Shown here: positions 6,924 through 12,139 of the stretch, piece after piece
Layout: each line of letters opens with the position of its first letter
How positions within the stretch are numbered: position 1 is the first letter of the stretch
From: an uncultured Peptococcaceae bacterium
Lineage (GTDB): Bacteria; Bacillota; Desulfotomaculia; Desulfotomaculales; Desulfallaceae
Direction of reading: 5' to 3'
Assembly (NCBI GenBank): GCA_913064925.1
Contig: CAJYBN010000071.1
Coordinates: forward strand, 1-12,663
DNA: 12,663 bases
Made by a program: the position numbers and the translations under genes
The notes under the pieces: generated by a model
Database searches by the model: none
What the model was told of the DNA's origin: nothing
The model's input: only the letters and a program-made list of their open reading frames with translations

Positions 6924-7376
6924 TCACTGCCGCCCGGGAACCGGCGGCCGACGCCTGCCGCCCGCGGGCAAATTTACACCGGTCACGCCGCCGAGCACGG
7001 ACAATAACAGCAGCGCCGCGCAGCGGGCCGCCAGCAGTTCCAGGTCGGCGCCGCCCTCCCATACCGCCACAAAAGAGGTGATAACCAGGCTGTACAACAG
7101 GCCCGTACCGGCGCCGTGCAGCCACCCCATACTGCCCGCCGCCCTGCCGCTCACGGCACCGCCCAGGAAGGCGCCCAGCAAGGTGCTGGCCGTGAATATG
7201 CCGCTGTAATGGTAAACATCTCCCACCGTCATAAAGGCCCACAGTACCAGAGCAGCGCAAATAAAAGCAGTACTGGTGAAGGCCCAGACGAACCCCCTGA
7301 ACAGGGCGCCCGGCTTAACCGCTTTTACCTGCCCGCCCGGGTGGGACCAGCTGACCAGGGTTACTCTTTTCCACAT
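6924..7376 (-). CDS. Small four-helix membrane protein, TIGR04086-like
   Basis: Integral membrane protein of 150 residues and unknown function. Four hydrophobic segments are visible at about 27-49, 60-77, 85-105 and 113-134, with glycine-rich packing (LLGAFLGGAVSGR, GWLHGAGTGLLY, SVLGGVTGVN). This spacing and the G-x-x-x-G wording resemble the TIGR04086 family of Firmicutes membrane proteins. The assignment comes from memory of the pattern, not from a search. The tail after residue 138 (GGRRRPPVPGRQ) is basic and proline-rich and looks less conserved. ATG 7376 has GGGGGTAGG just upstream. It is divergent from the solute-binding-like gene and stands alone upstream of valS, with its own possible promoter. 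Confidence 0.7.
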   Translation of the reverse strand: MWKRVTLVSWSHPGGQVKAVKPGALFRGFVWAFTSTAFICAALVLWAFMTVGDVYHYSGIFTASTLLGAFLGGAVSGRAAGSMGWLHGAGTGLLYSLVITSFVAVWEGGADLELLAARCAALLLLSVLGGVTGVNLPAGGRRRPPVPGRQ

Positions 7377-7428
7377 AAAACCTACCCCCGATAATGCCTT
7401 TGCTTTATCCTATGGCGATGCGGACAAG

Positions 7429-7458
7429 TTTATACCGCCGGCGATAAATTTTTGTGAC
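7429..7458 (-). promoter_or_regulatory. Weak candidate promoter of the small membrane protein gene
   Basis: On the minus strand TATAAA (7429-7434, five of six to TATAAT) lies 18 bases past GTCACA (7453-7458, four of six to TTGACA). This would start transcription about 45 bases before the ATG at 7376. By eye only. Confidence 0.3.
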
Positions 7459-7467
7459 ATGAAAAGC

Positions 7468-7519
7468 CCCCCGCCACCATAGCTATTAATTGATGCAATA
7501 GATGGCACGGAGGTGGGGG
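7468..7519 (+). promoter_or_regulatory. Hairpin that could mask the ribosome binding site of the solute-binding-like gene
   Basis: CCCCCGCCACC (7468-7478) can pair with GGAGGTGGGGG (7509-7519). The stem has nine Watson-Crick pairs, one G.U and one A/A mismatch, around a 30-base AT-rich loop. The 3' arm contains the GGAGG that would serve the GTG start at 7522. The geometry suggests translational control, for example by temperature or a bound factor, but could be chance in C-rich DNA. Confidence 0.35.
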
Positions 7520-7521
7520 CG

Positions 7522-8592
7522 GTGCGCAAACCGCGCAGCGTGATTTTGTTGCTGGTGGTTCTGTGCCTGCTGCTGAGCGGCGGCACGGCGTACTGGCGCA
7601 TTGCGCCAAAAAAAGAAAAAAAGGAAGTGCCAACCCTAAAGGTGTGGGAAGGGGAAAAATCCCTGCTGCACCTGCCTTTGTACGTGGCCTTGGAGGAAGG
7701 CTTCTTCACCGAACAAAACGTTAAAATACAGCTTTTTCGCGCGGGCGGTTCCGGCGCCGGCGACCCGTACGACCGCAACCTGGCGGACATAATACTGGCC
7801 GACCCGGTGGAATGCCTGTACCGCCTTTCTACCGACCCGTTATCTCCCTCCATCGTGGCCACGCTGGCCGGCCGCAGCGATACTTTCCTGCTGGGTAGGG
7901 AAAAAACGCCCTTCAACTGGGAAGGCCTAAAAGATAAGACTATCATCGCCTACCCCCCGGAAACCGGGCCCGGTTTCACGCTGGAAGCGCTGCTCCGCGC
8001 CAACGGCCTGGCTCCTCAACGCGACCTCACCCTGTACTATAGAATTCCCGCCGACCTGCGGCTGGGCGTCTTCAAGTCGGGCAGCGGCTCGTACATACAG
8101 CTTGCCGGCCCGCAGGCACTGCAGGCCGAAGCCGCCGGCACCGGGTATATCGCCGCCGCCCTGGGTAGGGAAAGCGACATCCCCGCCGTTCTTTGCACGG
8201 CCTGGCCCGGGGTTGTCCGGAAGCAACCCGGCGCCCTGCAGGGGTTTGTCAACGGCATACACAAGGCCCAGCTGTGGATGCAGCACGAACCCGAGCTGGC
8301 CCTGCAGGCGGCCAAGAAACACTTCGGCTGCCTGTACGGCAAAACCAGGGATCGGCTTGTCCGCCTTTACCTGGAGATGGACATGTGGCGCCCGGCACCC
8401 TGGCTGTCAGAGACGAGTTTTGAGGAAATGGAACGCATGCTGGCCGCCGCGGGCCAGCTGGTGGGTCCGGTAAAAGCAGCGGAAGCACTGGACAACACCT
8501 TTGCCCGCCGGGCGGCGGAAACCATCATGTATATACCTGAGGGTGAACGGGAAAAAGGTTGGCTGCAAAAGCTTTTTTCCCGGGTGCAATAA
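7522..8592 (+). CDS. Orphan solute-binding-like protein, NMT1/SsuA type
   Basis: Extracytoplasmic protein with a periplasmic-binding-protein-II fold, like those feeding ABC importers for sulfonates, taurine, nitrate or thiamine precursors. The N-terminus is a basic stretch plus a hydrophobic segment (about 6-20, VILLLVVLCLLLSGG). It has no lipobox, so it is either a cleaved signal peptide or a membrane anchor. The mature part begins near KVWEGEKSLLHLPLYVALEEGFF, where the LPLYVALEEGFF wording is typical of NMT1/SsuA proteins. LKDKTIIAYPPETGPG at about 136-151 fits the hinge region. Length 356 is normal. I chose GTG 7522 over the in-frame GTG 7513 because GGAGG (7509-7513) overlaps the latter and lies eight bases before the former. 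No permease or ATPase gene lies nearby, so it may work with a distant transporter or as a sensor. Ligand unknown. Confidence 0.72.
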   Translation: MRKPRSVILLLVVLCLLLSGGTAYWRIAPKKEKKEVPTLKVWEGEKSLLHLPLYVALEEGFFTEQNVKIQLFRAGGSGAGDPYDRNLADIILADPVECLYRLSTDPLSPSIVATLAGRSDTFLLGREKTPFNWEGLKDKTIIAYPPETGPGFTLEALLRANGLAPQRDLTLYYRIPADLRLGVFKSGSGSYIQLAGPQALQAEAAGTGYIAAALGRESDIPAVLCTAWPGVVRKQPGALQGFVNGIHKAQLWMQHEPELALQAAKKHFGCLYGKTRDRLVRLYLEMDMWRPAPWLSETSFEEMERMLAAAGQLVGPVKAAEALDNTFARRAAETIMYIPEGEREKGWLQKLFSRVQ

Positions 8593-8601
8593 GGGAGCCG
8601 C

Positions 8602-8624
8602 GGCCGGCAAAGCACTGCCCGGCC
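8602..8624 (+). other. GC-rich hairpin after the solute-binding-like gene
   Basis: GGCCGG (8602-8607) and CCGGCC (8619-8624) form a perfect 6-bp stem, extendable by one or two pairs with a bulge, ten bases after the stop codon. It lacks a T-run, so it may protect the 3' end or pause polymerase. Confidence 0.35.
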
Positions 8625-8672
8625 AGGCGAGAAACGCGGCGGGGAAAAAAGACAAGCCCAATCCATGACAAC

Positions 8673-8702
8673 AAAAAAGTGCGTTATTTACTGCATTTTT
8701 TT
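8673..8702. terminator. Candidate A/T-flanked terminator
   Basis: AAAAAAGTGCG (8673-8683) pairs with TGCATTTTTTT (8692-8702) around TTATTTAC, with two G.T pairs, ending in seven T. It has a short GC core, so it is weak, but it fits the end of the solute-binding-like transcript. Confidence 0.45.
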
Positions 8703-8737
8703 GGAATCTGTAACCAGCCAATAAATAATTTGTGTTT

Positions 8738-8766
8738 TTTACCTTAACTAAACACGAATACATAAT
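8738..8766 (+). promoter_or_regulatory. Weak candidate promoter of the DUF3231 gene
   Basis: TTTACC (8738-8743), a 17-base spacer and CATAAT (8761-8766, five of six to TATAAT). The CATAAT core also resembles sporulation sigma -10 boxes, but no matching -35 is evident. The surrounding 8705-8790 stretch is AT-rich leader with nothing else recognised. Confidence 0.3.
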
Positions 8767-8806
8767 TCTTTTTTAAAAATAATAGCTTAAAAAAGGAGGT
8801 ACTAGC

Positions 8807-9322
8807 GTGGTCCAAATTGGTAATTTTCATTTTGGTAGAGCTGACACAGCAAAAGACCCTTCAATAGGTGTAGCGGATGCTTTTTTCTTATGGGACCAAC
8901 TAGTCTCAAGGTATGACATCATAGAGCAAACTCAAATATGGCAAAACTTTGCTCACGATCCTGACTTAAAGCTCCTTTTGGAGAAAGGGTTGGGTAATGT
9001 ATTGGAAAAGCAAATAAATGAATTAGAACATCAAATGAATTTATTTAAATTACCTTTACCGCATAGACCTCCTAAAAGCGCCAGAATCGAAGTTAATTCC
9101 GAGTTGTTGGAAGATAGATTCATGTTCAAAATGGTATTTACAGGTATGCAACTTTTTCTTGATATGCATGCTCGTACTATCCGCTCAGTAGTTCATAATG
9201 ATACTTTGCGAAGCATGTTTATAAAATTCGCAATGGATGAATTGGAAATATTTGATCGAATCTGCAAATTTGGTAAACTAAAAGGATGGCTAAACATTGC
9301 ACCGCTAAAATATAATATATAA
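8807..9322 (+). CDS. DUF3231 (CotF-like, ferritin-like fold) family protein, probably spore-associated
   Basis: Soluble 171-residue, largely helical protein. The layout DPSIGVADAFFLWDQLVSRYDII, a mid-helix ELEHQMN, a PPxS linker (about 82-90) and the closing MDELEIFDRICKFGKLKGWLNIAPL match the DUF3231 family as I recall it. Those proteins are found in spore formers and are related to the coat protein CotF with a ferritin-like helical bundle. Many family members are double length; this is the single-domain form. GTG 8807 is preceded by a perfect AAGGAGGT six bases away. The gene is clearly richer in A and T than its neighbours, which suggests a different history. It ends immediately before the right end of a decayed tnpB element, so the last residues (KYNI) may have been altered by that insertion. 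Exact function unknown. Confidence 0.65.
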   Translation: MVQIGNFHFGRADTAKDPSIGVADAFFLWDQLVSRYDIIEQTQIWQNFAHDPDLKLLLEKGLGNVLEKQINELEHQMNLFKLPLPHRPPKSARIEVNSELLEDRFMFKMVFTGMQLFLDMHARTIRSVVHNDTLRSMFIKFAMDELEIFDRICKFGKLKGWLNIAPLKYNI

Positions 9323-9390
9323 AACTACCCCTTTCTTCGCTGGCGTTCAGGAAATGGTTTCCTGGACGAGCAAATTCGTGGTTTCCTGCT
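9323..9390 (-). mobile_element. Right end of a decayed IS200/IS605-type element with omega-RNA-like hairpin
   Basis: On the minus strand the sequence after the tnpB stop (GATGAAGCAGGAA, then down to GGGGTAGTT) resembles the right ends of IS605-family elements, where the guide RNA scaffold of TnpB is encoded. GTTCAGGAAA (9345-9354) pairs with TTTCCTGGAC (9358-9367) around TGG, with one G.T pair. The outer boundary is placed at the DUF3231 stop and is approximate. Confidence 0.5.
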
Positions 9391-9726
9391 TCATCGTAAC
9401 CCTGCTGGGTTAGCTCCACAGGCGTAACATACCGCCGTTCCTGCGGTAGGAAAGCGTGCGTCAGGCCACTTTCGGAACCGCTCTTTCATGAAAATATTTC
9501 GGGCCGCATTTACGTCCCGGTCCAGTACCAAACCGCAAAAAGGGTACCGGTGCAGCCGGATAAACAGTTTTTGCGGTACAGCCGTACCACAACCTGAACA
9601 TTCCTACGAAATGACGGAGGGGTTCACTTTTACAAAATACGCTTTGCCAGCCTCACCTGCTATGTAGCAGAACATTGCGAAGAACTGGCTCCAGCCTGCG
9701 TCAGAAATACTTTTAGCCAGGTTATT
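9391..9726 (-). pseudogene. tnpB: Remnant of an IS605-family tnpB (RNA-guided nuclease), C-terminal third only
   Basis: Only about 111 codons of a gene of roughly 370-400 survive. The frame reads NNLAKSISDAGWSQFF..., then AGKAYFVKVNPSVIS, an amber stop at 9604-9606, then ECSGCGTAVPQ, and ends GLVLDRDVNAARNIF...GLR with TGA at 9391-9393. These are the conserved TnpB C-terminal pieces: the NxAKSIxDAGW helix, the VNPxxxS lead-in to the zinc ribbon, CSGCG, and the DRDxNAA motif carrying the last RuvC aspartate. The amber codon replaces the usual Gln of S-Q-x-C-S-x-C-G, consistent with CAG to TAG. The third zinc cysteine is Tyr (HRYPFCG instead of HRCPxCG). No frameshift is seen. No tnpA and no N-terminal RuvC part are present. 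Inactive. Confidence 0.9.
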
Positions 9727-9746
9727 CCCACTAGTACTGCACGGCA

Positions 9747-9784
9747 GACATACAACGCCCCCTGACCCGGGAGCGTTGTATGTC
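9747..9784. other. Perfect 12-bp hairpin upstream of the tnpB remnant
   Basis: GACATACAACGC (9747-9758) and GCGTTGTATGTC (9773-9784) are an exact inverted repeat around a 14-base C/G-rich loop; two further G-C pairs outside follow one mismatch. There is no clear T-run on either side. It could be the left-end hairpin of the decayed element brought close by deletion, or a transcription end signal for the sigma operon. The rest of 9727-9842 is AT-rich, with no gene. Confidence 0.6.
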
Positions 9785-9812
9785 CGCTTAAATTTAAATT
9801 ATGCCATTATAT

Positions 9813-9832
9813 CTGACTGACTGACTGACTGA
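9813..9832. repeat. Tetranucleotide microsatellite, five copies of CTGA
   Basis: CTGA is repeated five times without interruption, ten bases past the stop codon of the DUF4097 protein gene. It is noncoding here and prone to slippage. Confidence 0.9.
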
Positions 9833-9842
9833 AGCGTCTCCC

Positions 9843-10916
9843 TTATCTTACTTCAATTTTCACCACGCCCGTGCCTACCCGCAGTTTGGCCCTCCCTTCA
9901 CCAGCTCCCAGCTGGTAGCGAAACTTGTCTCCCGGCCCGCCGGCATCGTTGTCACCCGCGCGGGGAATCCCGTCCACGGAAACGCGCCCGGTACTCGAGA
10001 TGGCTTCGATAACCAGGCTGGACTCGGCGGGAAGCGACATGCTGATCCGGCCGGTGTTGCTTTCCAGTTCGTATTCCCCTTGCAGGGGCCGGTCCGAGGA
10101 CAGCGCAATGCTGCCAGTATTGGTCTCGGCCACCACGTTGCCGGCCGGGTTAAGCACTTCTATTTTACCCGTATTATTGCGGGCCTCAATATTGCCGCCG
10201 ATGTCCTCCAGCTCAATGGAACTCGTGTTCCCGGCGACGACCAGGCTGCCGTCCAGGTTCTCGGCCGTCACCCGGCCGGTGCCGCTGTCGACGCGTACGT
10301 CCACTCCAGCCGGCACCGCCACCTGCAAGTCGACCACCAGGTAATGGTCCCCCCAGCTTTCGGTTTCCGGTACTACCACGGATACGGCGGCGCCATCCCG
10401 CCTGACACTGGGGTTCACCCTGCCGGCCAAGGCCCTGGCCGGGCCCGATTCCGGCGACCGGATGACCGCTTCCACCCGCAGGCGGTTATCCGCTGCGGGG
10501 ACAAGCTGCACCTGGCCCCTCTCGTTGTCCACCACCAGCCGCTCCCCCGGTTGCATGGCCAGCGGCTCGGCGGTCCAGGTGCGGCTGTAAGTAAGCGGCG
10601 CGCGGTGCCAGGGCAGGCCTTCCAGGATGTCGTCGACGTTCCGCCCGATGCTGGCGGCAGCGTGAAACACGCCCCCGGCCAATATAAAAACCAGCAGCAA
10701 AACTATGCTGGGCGCGTGGAATTGCACCTCGCCTTCCCGGTAAACAGCTTTTTTCAGGAAATATTCCAACCCCAGGCCAATCAACAGCACGGGCCAGAGC
10801 CGCCACAGCCACTGCAGGCTGGGCACGGCGCCGAAATTGTACAACAGCAGCAGTGTGCCGCCGGCAATCAACCCCAGGGCCAGCGTTACAGGCCCCGCCT
10901 TATGTATCTCCTTCAT
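9843..10916 (-). CDS. LiaF-like membrane protein with C-terminal DUF4097 beta-solenoid
   Basis: Membrane-anchored 357-residue protein, probably an envelope-stress effector or sensor. Three hydrophobic segments lie at about 9-27, 35-53 and 68-85. The first two (GLIAGGTLLLLYNFG, LWRLWPVLLIGLGLEYFL) match the LiaI/LiaF-type transmembrane domain. Residues from about 110 on form a repetitive beta region of the DUF4097 type, with a T-G-x-[IV] type turn recurring roughly every 20 residues (SGTGRV, NNTGKI, TNTGSI, SNTGRI, SSTGRV). This is the signature of a right-handed solenoid. The start is set at ATG 10916 rather than the upstream in-frame codon at 10964, because GAGAGG precedes it. It overlaps the B-box gene's end by 17 bases, implying translational coupling. 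It is the last gene of the ECF sigma operon. In Bacillus, DUF4097 proteins such as YvlB sit in sigma-W-controlled operons. Confidence 0.85.
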   Translation of the reverse strand: MKEIHKAGPVTLALGLIAGGTLLLLYNFGAVPSLQWLWRLWPVLLIGLGLEYFLKKAVYREGEVQFHAPSIVLLLVFILAGGVFHAAASIGRNVDDILEGLPWHRAPLTYSRTWTAEPLAMQPGERLVVDNERGQVQLVPAADNRLRVEAVIRSPESGPARALAGRVNPSVRRDGAAVSVVVPETESWGDHYLVVDLQVAVPAGVDVRVDSGTGRVTAENLDGSLVVAGNTSSIELEDIGGNIEARNNTGKIEVLNPAGNVVAETNTGSIALSSDRPLQGEYELESNTGRISMSLPAESSLVIEAISSTGRVSVDGIPRAGDNDAGGPGDKFRYQLGAGEGRAKLRVGTGVVKIEVR

Positions 10917-11529
10917 TTGCGTCACGCCTCTCTTTCTTCCAATTCTGGTAAAGGATAAATACACCTATGGCCATTAGCAAAAGCGGGGAGATCAGCCGGT
11001 GTACCAACCCGTAGTCGAACAGGTAGGGTAAAAAGTTGTTCAGCAGCGCCAGCACGCCCAAACCCACCAGCGCGTAGCCCAGGTAATTTTGCCAGTTGAA
11101 GCGACCCTTCGCCTCCAGCAGGGGCTTATCTTCCACGGGCACTCCTTCCCGCATCCTGCCGGCCAGCTGCAGAGTGTCGAATATGCTGTAAAACAGCAAA
11201 ACCGGCAACACCAGCGGAATCAGTGCATCAATACGGGTCATTTCGGCCACAAAGATGGTGCCGAAAGCCAGTATCAGCGTTTGCAGCCCCCTGTTCATCA
11301 GCCCCAGGTACAGGTATCCCACGCCGGGAATGAGGGAAAGAAAGAAAGCCAGTGCCCTGCTCTTATCCCTGTTCAATACTTCCGGTGCCGCGGTATTAAC
11401 TTTTTTTTCCAAGCACTGCCAGCAGTATTCCCGTTCCCGCAGCGTCACGCGGCACTCCCCGCAAACGGGCGCCTTGCAGATGGCACAAAGCGCCTCGGCC
11501 TCGGTTTCCGGGTGATGGACACACTTCAT
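10900..11529 (-). CDS. B-box zinc finger, TM2-like and LiaF-like membrane protein
   Basis: 209-residue protein with a cytosolic N-terminal zinc module and membrane segments. Metal ligands occur as C3/H6, C15/C18, C23/C26 and C36/C39, enough for two zinc ions, in the manner of a B-box finger. Next comes a TM2-type segment with SLIPGVGYLYLGLMNRGLQ (about 64-82), further hydrophobic helices to about 120, and a C-terminal LiaF-like pair of helices (LGYALVGLGVLALLNNF and LISPLLLMAIGVFILY, about 149-200). ATG 11529 has AGGAG 11 bases upstream; the alternative GTG 11541 overlaps that site. It overlaps the next gene by 17 bases and follows the anti-sigma gene by 76 bases. It shares the LiaF-like helices with its downstream neighbour, so the two may form a complex. 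Biochemical role unknown; the domain reading is firm. Confidence 0.8.
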   Translation of the reverse strand: MKCVHHPETEAEALCAICKAPVCGECRVTLREREYCWQCLEKKVNTAAPEVLNRDKSRALAFFLSLIPGVGYLYLGLMNRGLQTLILAFGTIFVAEMTRIDALIPLVLPVLLFYSIFDTLQLAGRMREGVPVEDKPLLEAKGRFNWQNYLGYALVGLGVLALLNNFLPYLFDYGLVHRLISPLLLMAIGVFILYQNWKKERRDANEGDT

Positions 11530-11568
11530 TTTGCCTGCCACTCCTATCTCAATATTTTATAACCGTGC

Positions 11569-11600
11569 TTCAAAAAGCATAGTTTATCAGCCTTTTTGAA
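11569..11600. other. Perfect 9-bp inverted repeat between anti-sigma and B-box genes
   Basis: TTCAAAAAG (11569-11577) and CTTTTTGAA (11592-11600) flank a 14-base loop. It sits within the only real gap of the operon. AT-rich with U-rich arms, it could be an internal attenuator or processing site; a strong terminator is unlikely. Confidence 0.5.
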
Positions 11601-11605
11601 AAATT

Positions 11606-12139
11606 TTATCTTGGGTGGTCCAACCCACCTATCGCCCCCTGCTTACCCTCAAATAAAATTTTACTGGTATATTTCCCCGCCGTTTCGGTCAACTGGTCCA
11701 CGGCCGCCCCGGCCAGTTGGGCACAAGCATTTACGGCGCCGTTGACGTTTTGCCCCGCGGCCGTCAACGGCCGGCCGGGCAGCCAGGCAGCGGAAGACCA
11801 AAACAACGCCAGGGACACGGCGGCCGCCACCGCCAGGTCGCGCAGCACGGCCGCCGGTCTTTTGCCCCGCGGCGGCGCGTTCACGCCGGGCCGCGCACCG
11901 GCCGCCGCTGCCCCGCGCGCCTCGCGGGTTACGGCGGCCATCACGCCTTCCAGCAGCGCGCCGGGCGCGGGCTCAGTTTGCCAGGTATCCAGCAGGCGGT
12001 TCACTTGGCGCATCCTTTGCAGCTCGGCGGCGCACGCCGGGCAGCCGGCCAGGTGTTTCTCCAGGACTGCGGCCTCAGACGACCGGCATTCTCCGTCCAG
12101 GTACCTGCTTAACATCTCTTGTGCCTTCCGGCAACGCAC
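11606..12139 (-). CDS. Anti-sigma factor with zf-HC2 domain
   Basis: Single-pass membrane protein of about 177 residues, expected to bind the ECF sigma factor encoded just before it. The N-terminal zinc-binding anti-sigma domain has C3 and the H29-x3-C33-x2-C36 motif (H-L-A-G-C-P-A-C), the classic ZAS/zf-HC2 pattern. A low-complexity Ala/Gly/Pro linker (about 75-97) leads to one hydrophobic segment at about 98-120. A short outer tail of about 55 residues has no recognisable domain. Several GTG starts are possible. GGGAGG abuts GTG 12148 and lies eight bases before GTG 12139, so 12139 is preferred; 12142 is also possible. The gene overlaps the sigma gene by about 65 bases, typical of coupled sigma/anti-sigma pairs. 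Signal that releases the sigma factor is unknown. Confidence 0.9.
   Translation of the reverse strand: MRCRKAQEMLSRYLDGECRSSEAAVLEKHLAGCPACAAELQRMRQVNRLLDTWQTEPAPGALLEGVMAAVTREARGAAAAGARPGVNAPPRGKRPAAVLRDLAVAAAVSLALFWSSAAWLPGRPLTAAGQNVNGAVNACAQLAGAAVDQLTETAGKYTSKILFEGKQGAIGGLDHPR

Noticed and set aside
8738..8790. Sporulation sigma-E, -G or -K promoter before the DUF3231 gene
   Set aside because: CATAATT resembles their -10 boxes, but no matching -35 lies at the right spacing; only a weak sigma-A reading is reported.
9604..9606. TAG read as pyrrolysine
   Set aside because: The position is normally Gln in TnpB, the gene is truncated, and no pylT or pylS is in the window; a CAG to TAG mutation is simpler.
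9391..9741. TldR-type (nuclease-dead TnpB repressor) or active RNA-guided nuclease
   Set aside because: Only the C-terminal third survives, interrupted by a stop; most of the RNA-binding and RuvC parts are missing.
11540..11605. ECF-type promoter inside the sigma operon
   Set aside because: TGAAGC resembles an ECF -35, but no CGTA/CGTC-type -10 lies 16 bases downstream.
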